Assembly (NCBI GenBank): GCA_029962745.1
Contig: CM057162.1
Location: 16,976,282-17,040,281 of the forward strand
Origin: Echinometra lucunter
Lineage: Eukaryota; Echinodermata; Echinoidea; Camarodonta; Echinometridae
Direction: 5' to 3'
Length of the DNA: 64,000 nt
Part shown: positions 11,501 through 22,452 of the stretch, piece by piece
How positions within the stretch are numbered: the stretch's first letter is position 1
How the letters are laid out: every line of letters begins with the position of its first letter
Made by a program: the position numbers and the translations under genes
The notes under the pieces: model-generated
Database searches by the model: none
The model's input: the letters and a program-made list of their open reading frames with translations, nothing else
Told to the model about the DNA's origin: nothing

Positions 11501-11741
11501 TGGGGACATTTTGCTCACACGTCTGGCCGTCGCAGTTATCACTAGCTAGAATCTTGTCATCTCCTTTCTTCCAAGATAGTAGCCGATGCATGGACGGCGG
11601 TGTGAATGTGCAGGACAGTGTGATGTCTTCGCCAACAACTGGGAGAACATCTGGGTTCTGAATAGCAGTAGATACTCTCAGCTCGTATGTTTTAGAAATA
11701 AAGGAGGTGAGAAAAATAAATGTTTGCAGACGAAAATCCAT
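7968..11741 (-). CDS. Gene b: four-exon Ig protein with GPI-like tail
   Basis: The exons are 11741-11348 (signal plus V), 9523-9185 (I3), 8938-8630 (I4) and 8062-7968 (tail). All joins are phase 1 and the spliced length of 1137 bases gives 378 residues with no internal stop. I2 is missing through a clean deletion relative to gene a, and I5 survives only as a remnant of about 38 bases (8492-8529) beside a long A run. The product would be a secreted precursor with three Ig domains and a short hydrophobic C-terminus, consistent with a GPI-anchored surface protein. Transcription is not shown; the model rests on splice sites and paralogue alignment. Confidence 0.65.
8492..8529 (-). pseudogene. Gene b, remnant of exon I5
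   Basis: The last bases of I5, including the motif GCGGTGTTCAACTCC and a donor CTGTAAGT, match the end of gene c I5 (12868). All upstream I5 sequence is replaced by an A run at 8531-8560. The domain is lost, but skipping this piece leaves gene b in frame. Confidence 0.7.
8630..8938 (-). CDS. Gene b, exon I4: Ig domain
   Basis: The exon is 309 bases, phase 1 to 1, with acceptor GAAAG and donor GTGAGT. It begins GPPDDVNLIRPDD and shows Cys in SLRCITINGYP, Trp in LIHWYIG, and Cys in RLLCLAVQ. An N-glycosylation site (NLTENSS) follows the Trp. It aligns along its whole length with I4 of gene c. The fold is I-set or C2-like, by spacing. Confidence 0.8.
9185..9523 (-). CDS. Gene b, exon I3: Ig domain
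   Basis: The exon is 339 bases, phase 1 to 1, with acceptor CCTTAG and donor GTGAGT. It shows Cys in SFTCKSIGSRP, Trp in ELSWALG, and Cys in FLKCFASLG, with a conserved YENSS entry motif and KRKHHGK near the end. Paralogues occur in genes c, d, e, f and g, making I3 the best-preserved exon of the family after V. Confidence 0.85.
9900..11340 (-). other. Gene b intron with deleted I2 exon
   Basis: This intron aligns with gene a intron sequence on both sides of I2. At about 10722 the alignment jumps from the position equal to 3838 in gene a to the one equal to 4405, so about 570 bases including all of I2 are missing in gene b. No other exon is visible in this stretch. Confidence 0.7.
11064..11265. 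mobile_element. Small palindromic MITE in the gene b intron
   Basis: The ends read GATGTTTCACAAAGAGTTAAG and the complement of GGTGTTTCACAAAGAGTTAAG; most of the 200 bases is a long inverted repeat. The orthologous intron position in gene a (CCATAGTAAGATT) is uninterrupted, giving an empty site. No coding capacity. Confidence 0.7.
11348..11741 (-). CDS. Gene b, exon 1: signal peptide plus V-type Ig domain
   Basis: The ATG at 11741-11739 opens MDFRLQTFIFLTSFIS, a signal peptide fused in the same exon to V. Hallmarks are Cys in ITLSCTFTPP, Trp in LLSWKKG, Cys in DGTYQCKVS, and the extra pair in SDNCDGQTCEQ. The exon ends MLPG with one base before donor GTAAGA. No stop occurs. It is the sister copy of gene a exon 1. 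Confidence 0.85.
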
Positions 11742-12294
11742 AGCGACATTACCGGATGGTCTATTTGAACTCAGCAGGCTTGTAACATGAAGAGAAATAC
11801 GAATTCACAGACTTTCAAGAGAACAGCTGGAGAACAGGAAGAAGCAGCCTGACCGTTTCATGACAAGTGAACATGAACGATAGTGCCTAACACGACCATG
11901 CATTTCTTTCAAGTGCTCCGAAAATGAAAGCAAAGCGGATCCTTATCCTGCTTATGGAGAACGCAAATTGACTGCCAGTTTGTCATAAATGGGGTTTCGG
12001 AAACCTTCCTAAACTTATAGAAGATTGATTGATGATACCGAGCAAGTATTGTAAGCTATTTTAAGTGTAAATCACGAATTTTTTATGAACAAAAAAGTAT
12101 CGACAAATGGCGTCAGAGTTTTTGCTTTCCTTAGCCATATTGAAGAATCCGTATCGAGAAATTGTAACCGTTTTGACAAGTTAGGCTTTTAACAAGAGGT
12201 CTATTTTTCAAAATAAACAGAACATTTTTAGTGTGTTTTAACTTAGAAAAGAAAATATTACGGTGATCATTTTACCTTTTTAAGTACTTTTTAT

Positions 12295-12395
12295 TTAGAA
12301 CAATGTAACAGAAAGTACAGTACCCCAGGCAACAAATAGATTTGAAGATGTCTGCTTTCGATCGGCGATAAAATCAGTTGAAGATTCCGGGATAA
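12295..12395 (-). CDS. Gene c, terminal exon: GPI-anchor-like tail
   Basis: The acceptor (AATACAG) is followed by IPESSTDFIADRKQ, TSSN and a hydrophobic end LFVAWGTVLSVTLF, then TAA. There is no charged residue after the hydrophobic stretch, which fits a GPI signal better than a transmembrane helix with a cytoplasmic tail. The stretch is short (about 14 residues), so anchoring is a moderate call. AATAAA overlaps the stop codon. Confidence 0.6.
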
Positions 12396-15300
12396 CTGTA
12401 TTTGAAGATTTATCATCAAATAAAGTAAGGCAAATGAAGAAAAGCACATTGTCATGAAATGATATTGGTTGAATGTACTTTGTTCGATTAAGTTTCTCAT
12501 AAAGTTTCAGATAAATGTCTGAATGTGGGCAAAACGCATTATGTCAGATTGCTTCAGTGAATTTTGAGGTCTTGTAATGAAGAATAAGCACTACCCTTTG
12601 GACGAACACTTTCAGTTATTATTTTTTAAAATAAAACTCCGTGCATTTTGTATAACATTAAAATCTCCACGTTATAGAGGGAGCCTATATAGAGTCCATG
12701 TCCAAACAAAACTTTTAGTATTTCATCGTGTCATTTCCATTATAACACGTATAATACGCAACAATATATACAAATTTAGCACGTTTTGTGAATCTATAGA
12801 AAATCATGTCGACAAAGAGGATCAAATTAACCTTTATAAAACAACAACAAAAATAAGTTGGACTTACGGAGAATTGTGGAGTTGAACACCGCACTCACAT
12901 TTAGGTATCTTGAAACAGTTATACATCGGTATTCGCAGGAATATTCGGAAAGTGGGCCTCTTACAATCATCCTACTGGAATTTATTGTTTCACTTTCTTG
13001 TACATTGTCATGGAGAGTAATGTTACCAGTTCCGTTCAGAAGCTGTGTGTTGTTACAGAGCCAGTAGAAGGCAATTGCTGGTGGATTGGCGTCTGAAGTA
13101 CATTTTAACACGAGGCTGATGAGTAGTTTATGCGACGTCAACCGCCGAGAAAAGATTGACACGACGGGATCATCTATGCGTACGAAAGCAATATTCGAAG
13201 CATATATGAAACGAGGAGATAACAAAAAGAAAGTCAGATATAATGTAAGAATGGCATGGGAAGGGTATGAGGACATGTAAGTCTTATTTAGGAAACATAA
13301 AGAAGGTACGTATCATTACTCTGTGCGAGTGCCTATGATGCAGGGGCCTAGTAAAGGGTAAACACAGCATACCAGAATGGCCATCCATCTTGTGTATATT
13401 CCCCCCCCCAAAAAAAAAAAATAAATAAATAAATAAATAAATAAATAAAAAAAATAAAAAAAAAATAAATAAATAAAAATAAAAATAAAAAATAGATTAT
13501 ATAAATATATATATATATATATGATCAAGATCTGTTCCAAATCGACACGACTGAGGGGAAAATAAATTAAAACGGATATAAAATAGAGGCTTTGTCATTC
13601 ACATCTTACTCAACATAATAAAAACCCAGTAGAGGCGATCAATAACTCTTTTGAGAGCACTGGTATTTTTCTAGAATACCATAAAGAAATTTGTAAACTC
13701 AAACAAATATTCAGAACCATGCTAACATTCATCGGCCGCAGTGAAGGTGCTGAAGGCTGAATTGCCTGACAGAGAATACTTTTCGCATGGTCAGACCTAT
13801 TTGGTATAAAGTTAAGTGTGCTTTCCACATCATACCGAACATCTCTATTCAGAAATGCCTTACTAGATGTCGAGTTCTCCGTCAAATTCCTTAATCCAAT
13901 GTACCAGTGGATCAGAAGAGCAGGGAATCCATTAACAGCTGCACAACTCACATTGGTCTGTATGCCGTCTCGGATATCTTCTGAGCGAATCATAACATTA
14001 TCTGGGGGCCCTTTCGATAAAAAAAATAATCACTGTAATGAGTCATCTGCAAGTGTACATTAGATAAGAGTGACATACAAAGGCAAGTCAATGTATTCTT
14101 TTACGAATGCATTGTGATGAATACACCTTTGAATTACTTGTAATATTTTTCATATTCTGTTTTTATCACTAAAAATAAATTGTGATCATATTATCTTGCA
14201 TTACAGGAAAATTTACTCACCGTACACCATCAATGTCGCTAACCGTAGATCCCAATAATTTTCCAAAGATACAAAGCACTGAAGGATTTTTCCATGGTGC
14301 TTCTTCTTTATAAGTATCGTCAAGTTACTTGCGGTGTCAAACAGACTTGCGTCCAAAGCATTGGGAATTGCAATACTTGTATTACCCGGAATACCATATG
14401 TGTAAGCAAGTCCCCATGACAATTTAACCACCGGTAGGGACCCACTACATTTACAAGTGAATGAATTCGACGAATTCTCATACACGTAAATGATCGTGGA
14501 TTTGGTTATCTCCTCTTCAGGATTATGGTTAGCTAATGAAAGCCGTATGGTGGTTGGTTTAACTTAGTAAAAGAAAAAATGCAAAGGAAATCATTCACAG
14601 TAAATAATTGAGGTATTTGATGTATATATATATATATATACACACATATATATATACATTTATGCCTAGGACAGGAACAGTTAATTGCATCTCCAACCCG
14701 TATAACAAATTCTTCTAAAAACTGAAATTTATCATATATACACGAATCTTAGTGGTTATGCTGATAATGGGGGTACAATATTGATGGACTTGTCAGACCA
14801 TTTTCCAGAGTTTGCGTGTTTTGAAAACATGGCGTGTATAACCATGCTAAGGAAAGGGTAAAGTTCCGAAATTATGCCAACTTTAATAAACTGAACTTTA
14901 AAATGACCTTGGGGGTTAACCATGACACGAAATATATGAAACCACATGGCATGTGGAAAATTCATCCATCTAGTAACAGATGTCTGTGATAAGCATGTTC
15001 CCTTTGCCAATGGCAGGTGTTCTAAGAGAAAAACTAAACCTTGGGTTACAAAAGCAATTTTTTAAAAATCTATGAAAAAGAAACATACTTTGTACTCCAG
15101 GGTCTTAGCATCTAGTTATGATACTGATAAGTATGAAAAATATAAGAAATAATTAAATACCCTTACATCTGTCTTACGAAATGCAAAACGGTTTTATTAT
15201 GGTAGCTTGTTTCAAAGGGAGGAAGGTAACTCAAGTAAAACCTGGAAAACAGTGAATGAGGCGTTAGGAAAGCAAAGTAACTGTGTCATGAGACTAACGG

Positions 15301-17538
15301 TGTAGTCCAGGAGACTAATACACCAGCTGAAATTGCTGAAGTACTTAATAATTTTTTTTGGGACAGTTGGTCCAAGATTAGCTGAAGGGATCAGTTTCGA
15401 TCAGAATCAAAAATGCTTTGATCATTATTTGGGTACCCCCAATACTCATTCATTTTTTTTTTTGGTCACCAATAACCTACATTGAAACTGAGAGAATGCT
15501 TTTATCATGTGACAGGAAGAGGCAAGTGGACATGATAATCTTCCAGTAAGACTTTTAATAGATGGCGCCCACAAAATACGGCGCCCACTTTCATATATAT
15601 TTAATTTATCATTGCAGTCAGGAAAATTCCTCAATTCTATGAACATAGCAAAAGTTAGTCATGTGTTCAAGAAGGGTGATAAAGCAGAACCTGGTAATTA
15701 TCGACCAATATCGATCTTATCTGTTATAAGTAAAATTTTCAAGAAGTTAGTGAATACTAGATTAATTAGCCTTTTTTTTACGGTCTTGAGATTTGGGGAA
15801 GTACATCAGCTGCATGTATAAGCAAAGTTCATGTTATAAAAAAAATAGCATTATTAAAGAGCAATTACTTTCAGCAAATTCAGATCACCTTCAGCTCCTT
15901 CGTTCCATGCATTACGTGTCTTGGACATATTCAAATTGTACAGATTTTTGGTATCAACATTAATGTATAAATTGATCAACCAGTATGGTACACGGCAGAA
16001 AGATACTAAAACGTTACTGCTGCCTAAGGTGAGAACGGAACGTGGCAAGTCTCTACACATTTGCAGGCTCTGTAGTATGGAATAGTTTACCAAAAGATAT
16101 TAGGCAGTAAAAAAAAAAACATTCTCCGCTCATTCTCTACATCTATGAAAACCCATTTATTTAAAGAGTATATTCAGTATCCGTTGTAAATACCACCTTA
16201 CGTGCCTTAGATCACGTACTCTACTGTATGTCAAAATGATCCATTTATGATGTAAGGGTAGTATTCGTAAACACAAGAGTATACTTAGCATGACTGTAAA
16301 TACCAAATGTTGTCTTATACCAACTGCCATATATCATTTACGTAAATCCATTTATAATACGAGTTTAGAATTCATTGTTGTAAGGGCACAACACCTTACT
16401 AGCAGCATTGCTATCTAGTGGTGTCCTGTTACCAAAGATATGTGTGTATCAAATGTATATAGTATTGTGATCAATTGTTGGTAATAAAGTTCTTTCATTC
16501 ATTCATTCATACTAGAAAAAAAATCTGTTGAGCCTGTTGAGCCAGTTGTTTCATTGTTTTATTATGAAGGGAATCAGTGGAGGAGTGGAAATTTGATTTA
16601 AAATTGGTTGCCTGGACATCTACTTAAATCCATAAAATGATGAATTTCACAGACGAAATGTCACCCTTAACCGATCAGGCTCAGGATTAAAAGTTGGTCT
16701 TTATTTAGCCAATCAATAAATGCGCGCTCTTATACTGAGGAACAACCTTTTGATAAGGTATGCATTGTAGAGCTGCTTTTTAGTTTATGATAAGTAAATG
16801 AATATATATAAAACATTACCTTTCAGCAATGGTGTCACTTGAATGCTATCTGATCCCGGGGTCTCCCCCCAAGCATGCCAGTGGTCACTGCTTACTCTGC
16901 ACATGTAAATGTCGCTGTCATCATTAGCAAGATCTTTGATAGTTAGATTTCCGCTGGAAGAGTCTGCCAGAAGACCGAACTTTGATGGGTCTGCAACCGT
17001 AACCTCACAGGGTGGATGAGACCAGCAATAACTAGTAGCCAACCTAATACCGTTACTTTTTTCCCAAGTTACTCGCCGAATCCAAGTTTGAGGCGTGAAG
17101 GTACAAACTAGTTGAAAATCTTCCCCGATGACTGGTAGAAAGCTGTATGTCTGGATAGACACCTCGAATGCATAGTTGCCTGCATGGGGTAAAATGTAAT
17201 CCTAGGCTCATCGCTGTTTTAAATACACACCCTACTAAACGTAGTATTGAATGGAAATGTGTGCCAGTTATTCAAATTTTCACCGTGAAACATGAAAGCA
17301 ATATGTGCTAGCAAAAAAAAATATATATATAAATAAATAAAAATAAATAAATAAATATGAATTCAATTCTCATCTAATCTTAACTTCAGTGGATATTCAT
17401 TATATTCTAATGCATAATCTAAGCTGGCAAAACTCCCACACTGGCTAATAATCCTTCATGAAATAGTTATAACTTACCACATTTGGAGATGACGAAAGCA
17501 AGAAATAGAAGCTCTTTGACACGAATAACCATCACCAT
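12295..17538 (-). CDS. Gene c: intact five-domain-type Ig gene with GPI-like tail
   Basis: The exons are 17538-17478 (signal), 17179-16820 (V), 14562-14221 (I3), 14010-13705 (I4), 13173-12868 (I5) and 12395-12295 (tail with stop). The spliced length of 1476 bases gives 491 residues and is open throughout. I2 is absent; the V to I3 intron instead holds a CR1/L2-like LINE. The product is predicted to be secreted into the ER, to carry four Ig domains with several N-glycosylation sites, and to be GPI-anchored. A weak point is the I4 donor, GTTTGA, where paralogues have GTGAGT. It is the most complete gene of the window. Recognition or adhesion is the family-level expectation; no ligand can be inferred. 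Confidence 0.75.
12868..13173 (-). CDS. Gene c, exon I5: Ig domain
   Basis: The exon is 306 bases, phase 1 to 1, with acceptor CATAG and donor GTAAGT. It shows Cys in LVLKCTSDANPP, the Trp-Cys pair in FYWLCNN, and Cys in CEYRCITVS, giving two extra cysteines likely to form an additional disulfide. N-glycosylation sites occur (GNIT, NSS). The open frame extends upstream of the acceptor with an apparent Met, but paralogue alignment starts at the acceptor, so I place the exon start there. Confidence 0.75.
13396..13526. repeat. AT-rich simple repeat (AAAT units and TA run)
   Basis: A short C run is followed by A-rich AAAT units and a TA dinucleotide tract, inside the gene c I4 to I5 intron. Confidence 0.9.
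13705..14010 (-). CDS. Gene c, exon I4: Ig domain
   Basis: The exon is 306 bases, phase 1 to 1. It begins GPPDNVMIRSED, with Cys in TNVSCAAVNGFP, Trp in LIHWYIG, and Cys in SILCQAIQPS. The donor is GT followed by TTGA, weaker than in genes b and d; a splice error here would read on into the intron. Glycosylation site NLTENST is conserved with gene b. Confidence 0.75.
14221..14562 (-). CDS. Gene c, exon I3: Ig domain
   Basis: The exon is 342 bases, phase 1 to 1, with acceptor ACTAAG and donor GTGAGT. It shows Cys in SFTCKCSGSLP, Trp in KLSWGLA, and Cys in ILQCFVSLE. The extra Cys two residues after the first one is private to this copy. It has the conserved YENSS and KKKHHGK motifs of the I3 group. 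Confidence 0.85.
14740..16511 (+). mobile_element. CR1/L2-like LINE fragment in the gene c intron
   Basis: Plus-strand reading in shifted frames gives, in order: an endonuclease end (LMDLSDHFPEFA), a linker (KRKTKPWVTKAIF), a pre-RT segment (RNAKRFYYGSLFQ), an RT entry motif at 15640-15760 (VFKKGDKAEPGNYRPISIL), and the usual C-terminal end near 16000-16110 (Y.TRQKDTKTLL and VVWNSLPKDIRQ). It ends in ATTC repeats at 16488-16511, the typical tail of this LINE group. Many frameshifts and an internal RT deletion make it dead. It occupies the place where I2 would lie. Confidence 0.8.
16820..17179 (-). CDS. Gene c, exon V: V-type Ig domain
   Basis: The exon is 360 bases, phase 1 to 1, with acceptor ATGCAG and donor GTAATG. 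It begins NYAFEVSIQTY and shows Cys in FQLVCTFTPQ, Trp in RRVTWEKSN, and Cys in DSDIYMCRVSS. The extra cysteine loop is SYCWSHPPCEV. The loop between the last Cys and the end (DHWHAWGETPGSD) differs from every other copy. Confidence 0.85.
17478..17538 (-). CDS. Gene c, exon 1: signal peptide
   Basis: The ATG at 17538-17536 opens MVMVIRVKELLFLAFVISKC, a basic N-region followed by a hydrophobic core. The exon ends with one base of the next codon before donor GTAAGT, matching the phase-1 acceptor of the V exon. A second ATG two codons later could also serve. Confidence 0.75.
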
Positions 17539-17694
17539 TATTTCATGAATCGTTGGGATGGTCATTTGAATATTTTCCTTTTTTCCCGAATTCATACATT
17601 ACATTCCATGTATACCGTAGAAAACGTCCAACATGATGCATATGATTAATCTAATAATGGGGAAAATGTTGTCGGTATATAAAATATAGTTATA

Positions 17695-17773
17695 ATCCAA
17701 ATATTGTGATTGAGGATCCGATGCCACAAAGCGGAGGCTCTTCCCCTGATCATTCCTTTGGAAGTGAAAGCAA
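17695..17773 (-). pseudogene. Orphan remnant of an I2 exon
   Basis: In the minus-strand frame it reads RNDQGKSLRFVASDPQSQY, aligned with KNDQGKNLRCAASHPQLQY of gene a I2. The F-strand Cys has become Phe. It lies upstream of the gene c signal exon, not between V and I3, so it belongs to a lost gene copy between c and d. Confidence 0.6.
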
Positions 17774-18237
17774 TATATGTTCGATTAAGAAAATATGCGA
17801 CATTTATATCCTCTGATATCAAATAAGTTTCATAAACTCCACCTTCTCGTTGCTTGGAAACCATACGTCTTAACATATTTTCATTGTTCAAACGATAACG
17901 ATAGCGGCGCTATCGGCATAAGGATAGAGTCCCAAAGAGACAGTTGTCAACCCACTGGCTACTGGAACCGATTGGTCCCTGTATTAAGTCTATGGGAGTT
18001 TGAGAATTCAGTAGTCAAAGGGTTAAACGTACACGCTTTTTGAAATACACAAAGCTCCTTATTTGAATCAGTTATAAAAATCCGGTTAACAGTCTGATTC
18101 CTTTTTGTCAATCCAGCCTTTCTTCTATTTCAAACTAAAACTCTTATGAGGCATTATAATTCCAGGTATTGTTCGTCATTGAATGGTTAAATGGTCGGTA
18201 ATTTTTGACTGCTGAGAAGGGATATGTATGCTTGTCA

Positions 18238-18394
18238 GTAAGCAACCAGGGAACCGATGGCTTTAAGTCCCATCTGAAGGACTTGGTAATAAGGATTAAT
18301 ACCTAACCAAAGGGCACTAGCGCATCCATTTGGTTTCGAACCCGGGTACTCCCGGTTACGAGACCACTGCTCTACCATTGAGCTACAGCGCCTC
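18238..18394 (-). repeat. tRNA-derived SINE
   Basis: On the minus strand from 18392 it has a tRNA-like head: acceptor stem GGCGCTG, A-box TAGCTCAATGGTAGAGCA, an anticodon-like loop CTCGTAA and B-box GGGTTCGAAACC. The T-arm does not pair well, and a body with GTCCTTCAGATGGGAC follows. This is a SINE or tRNA pseudogene, not a functional tRNA. Confidence 0.65.
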
Positions 18395-18399
18395 CTTAA

Positions 18400-19058
18400 G
18401 AAGAAAAGAATGGTGTAAGACATGGACATTTTGTTTTTCCATTCGAAGCATTCCAATTCCTTAAGAATCGATATCAATGACATTGTATTGAAAATGAATT
18501 AACACGTTACTGTTTATTGCATACTACCTCACAACCCAACGCTTAAAACCATATAAGATATTTGTATATTCAATAATTCATATGTATCTTTGTGCGCTTG
18601 ATTGGTAGCCAGTAATTTCATCTTTAGGGGAAAGGCCAGGAGTTACAAGACACTCACTCAAGACAGGCAATAATCATGAATTATCTTTGTTTGGCATACA
18701 CATACCCATCCATTAAAAAAGCTTGACAAACAATCAAACGAACAAAATTATATTCATATGTATATATAATTTCTTCTGGCATTTTAGTTAACTTCGATTT
18801 CAGTTCAGTTTATTGCCGCAAATTGACTAAAAACAACATGAGAAACATTCAGAATGTTTGCAAAGGAAATAGATTAAAAAAAAACACAACTCATAATCAA
18901 AATGTGTTTGGGATTGACAAAGGCCAAATTGACCTATGAAGGTAAATCCCCCAAAGCAATTATATGAAAATGATTACCGTGCAAAGGCACAAGTCGAACA
19001 CATAATTAATACTATTACTATAACTATACAAAACATACAGAGACAAAAACGAAGGGAG

Positions 19059-19105
<47 letters not shown>

Positions 19106-20030
19106 AATATAGTGAAGTCCTTCACTGTCTTGAGTATTTTCACTTATTACTGTCACTCTACAAGACAGGGCCAACCATGTTAATGGGTTGCGCACACCAT
19201 ACATTTATATGTGTATGTGTGTGTGTGTGTGTGTGAGGGGGGGGGGGCTGTGGTCCAGTTGTTTAAGGCGCTTGACTGGAGACGCGAAAATGCTAAATGA
19301 AAAGGCTGTAGGCATATTAATACCAATGTGAGCACGTGCTAAAAAAATGAAATTAAAAAAAAAGGAAAAAAAAAAGAGGTTACAATGAGGGCCGTTGCAA
19401 GACTATATACCACCAAATAGGACCAAGCATTCCGGCACCTGCCCTTAATTAGGATCTGGAGTCAATAATAAGTAAAAGTAACGACAGTACAGGACACATG
19501 CGAAATGACAATAAATTCATCAACAAAACAGAACATAGATTATGACACGTTAAACATTTAGACGACACAAATGTATAAATGATGTAGACATGGTAGAAAT
19601 TAATTGCACGATAATTATCAATATACAAGGGATGTTGAATTACCTTCCCGATTTCTGTTTGAGTATTAATTGTCTGAATACAAATTATCTTGTCTTCGTA
19701 AAGTTTTTTCGCATCACACATCTATTATGACGGAGAACCACAAACGTAAATCAATGAGACTGATCCCAGTTATATACAGACCAAGACGAAAACATATACC
19801 ATACATCAAAGGCTAAGGAGAAACAACTTGAATTTAAGTATTTACGTACGTATATTTGCACAATTTGTTTATAGTTTCCATCTTCATATCTAATTTCATA
19901 ACCACTGAATACATAAAACTGTTATTTACATGCATGCACCCACAGCTACTCAAGAAGTAGACAGACAGCCATATACAGACCAAGACGTATGATTCACGAA
20001 TTGCATCATGGTGATATTATCAGACATATC
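18400..20030. other. Intergenic stretch with simple repeats
   Basis: No gene is supported. It holds an AC/AT microsatellite at 19061-19105, a GT run followed by a G run at 19208-19246, and at 19247-19285 a sequence resembling a serine or leucine tRNA A-box (GTTTAAGGCGCTTGACT), likely a SINE head. Confidence 0.5.
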
Positions 20031-20669
20031 GTCGCTGAATCCACGAAGTGGCACGCGCGACCGCAGATGCGCGAAATCACTTTTTGAGTAAAACGAGATT
20101 AAAGATTGTATCTGTTTCTCAACTGCTCATTGCCATTTGTTATGAAGTTAAGCTGTATGATTCAAGCAAAGATAGAAAGCCAAGTATCTACTCTCGCCTT
20201 CCATGTAGAATCGTACTCAAACAAAGTTCAAATCTTAAAACAGTAAAGCTTCAAACGCAGGTGTCGTTCTGTAGAAATGTTGCTTCAGCTTAAGAAGAAT
20301 CCACGAAGTGGCACTTCGTGTAGAAAGAAAGTACGATTTTGCGCACCCAAAACATTTCACGAACCGCGACAAGCGCTCGTGTCGTGCTGTGTTGTGTCAC
20401 TAAATTCACAAACCGGCACAAGCGCGCGCGGTTGAGTTTTTCTGTATAGAACTCAATGGCGCGTAATGGCGCACACCCTTGTGCCGGTTCTGTAGATTTT
20501 CAGGCTCGTGTCGTTTTTGCACTTTAATTATCTCTTAAATTAGAGAGAATTGGGTTGTGAAATTAAAGACCGTGGCCAGAGAATGATAAAACTGAAAATA
20601 ACTCAAATTTGACTTTTGACGCAATTGGGGGGGGGGGGGGGGGGGGTGCCAATTCGTGAACTCAGCGAC
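20031..20669. mobile_element. MITE with GTCGCTGA ends and internal repeats
   Basis: The left end is GTCGCTGAATCCACGAAGTG; the right end is the complement of GTCGCTGAGTTCACGAATTG. The core CCACGAAGTGGCAC recurs at 20300, and related CACAAACCGGCACAAGCG units recur inside. A G run lies near the right end. Target duplication is not clear and no transposase is seen. Confidence 0.6.
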
Positions 20670-21110
20670 AATATATTAGTGCATAAACAACAATTTTATT
20701 TTGTGTCATTCCTTTAGTACAAATCTTATAACTTTTTAAACACTGATTACATTTAACCTAAATTTGTTCGATGTTTCGATTATTATATGCCATATATTAC
20801 TTTCTACTTTCTGGATTATTTGCTTCATTGAAATGATGTGACGGGATATTAGTTAAACTTATTGGTGGCAGCAGAGATGAAAAAACACAGAGAACACAGA
20901 GTGTCGAAGGCTTCGTGGGGTCGGGCTTGACGATGATGTCTTAAGGTAGATGTGGGCTGTCTGTAAGTTTGCGTTTTCGCTGTTTTCAATTTCAGGAGGG
21001 CGCCTCACCTTTCTACTTCAATTATTTTGGGGGTAATAAAGTTTAATTGTTAACAATCTACTTCACATGGGGCTGTGACTGAATGATCATATGCGGATAA
21101 TGTTTTTGTG

Positions 21111-21112
<2 letters not shown>

Positions 21113-21150
<38 letters not shown>
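21113..21150. repeat. TA dinucleotide microsatellite
   Basis: About 38 bases of uninterrupted alternating TA. Confidence 0.95.
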
Positions 21151-21152
<2 letters not shown>

Positions 21153-22145
21153 CGTTACACTCATAAGTATGTTTTTTTATGAAAGAGAGAGTGACGAAGA
21201 ACGATTTGTTAATGATGCTGAGAGTTGTAACTGCCTGATGGATTGCAGAGGCATGATGATATGAAGCTGAATATACGAGAACTCCTTAAATAATAAAAAA
21301 GGACCCGAGACGCAATAGTGACATTCTATAAAATCTGAACAGGTAATTTATATAACCATGCTAACTATTTGTTCAGAAAAAGAAAAGCTTAAATGCTGCA
21401 TACTGGGTAGCTTGACCAGGTTCCTCTTATCCATGACAAAACGTTAACATTTTCCCACTGATATTCTTATTTGCCTACACATATATAGTTTTAACATTTG
21501 TGGAAATTGTCCAATATGACCGGTACTTATTGTTCTGGCAAAAAAAAAAAAAAAGCACCACAAAATCAAGTAGCATTCCGTGACTGGAATTTGTTACAGG
21601 CGGTGAAAACCAGGCTGCCAGGCGTCTGGTTTCGATCAAGGACAAGTTCAGACAGTGCATCCGGGTTAACTGCATGGAAAGAGTTTTGGCAATGACAGTA
21701 CCAAGAACGAGGAAAAAGAAAGACAGAAAAAAAAGTAAAGAATGATGAGGGTAGAATGAATATTTAAATTCTCAATTTTCGACACTTCGATGAATCTCTT
21801 GAATTGCTGAAATAGATTATTTTGATTTGGGATAGAACATGTTAAGGAGATACTGGAATTCTTTTGCTCTCATGTGGTAATTACACTTGCAAATGCTGAA
21901 TGACTTTATGAACAGAGGGTAAATAGCAGTCCAGTGTTTCCTAGTCCCAAAGCTTCCGATGCTTGGGAATATGACTTCCAATAAATTTCAGTGAATTGGA
22001 AGGTGGACGAAATGAGAAGACAGCTTAAATGATTATAATATACATCGTAAAGCTTTAATGAAACTATACAGATACTTGTCATAATTATTATAATATATCA
22101 TTACTCAAATTCAAACAGAGATTCACACAGATTGTGTAAAGTGCA

Positions 22146-22452
22146 GACACAAGAGTTAAAGTATGCGCTACCAGAACCATATCTTGAGACTGATACGCAT
22201 GTGTATTCACAGGAATCTTTGAACTGGAGATTTGCTATCATCATATCAGTGGAAGTCAATGTATCGCTTTCCTGTACCGCCTCATAGAGAGTCACATTAC
22301 ATGTTTTCCTATTCAACACTGTGTCGTTACAGAGCCAATAAAACGTAATTGCTTGAGGACTGGCATCTGAAGTACATGTCAAAACAAACCAGTGCGTAGG
22401 TCTAGTTCATTTGACGAAAGGCGACGAAGAGAGATAAAGACGGCGGGTTCGT
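22146..22452 (-). pseudogene. Gene d, exon I5 with frameshift
   Basis: The acceptor is AAGACAG and the exon opens DEPAVFISLRRLSS, aligned with gene c DDPVVSIFSRRLTS. A one-base shift near 22385 moves the frame before LTCTSDASPQA. The rest keeps FYWLCND and CEYTCVSVSRYG. The expected donor is not conserved (GTCTGC), so the 3' end is approximate. Confidence 0.65.

Noticed and set aside
18312..18392. Functional tRNA-Thr gene
   Set aside because: The T-arm stem does not pair, and a SINE body follows.
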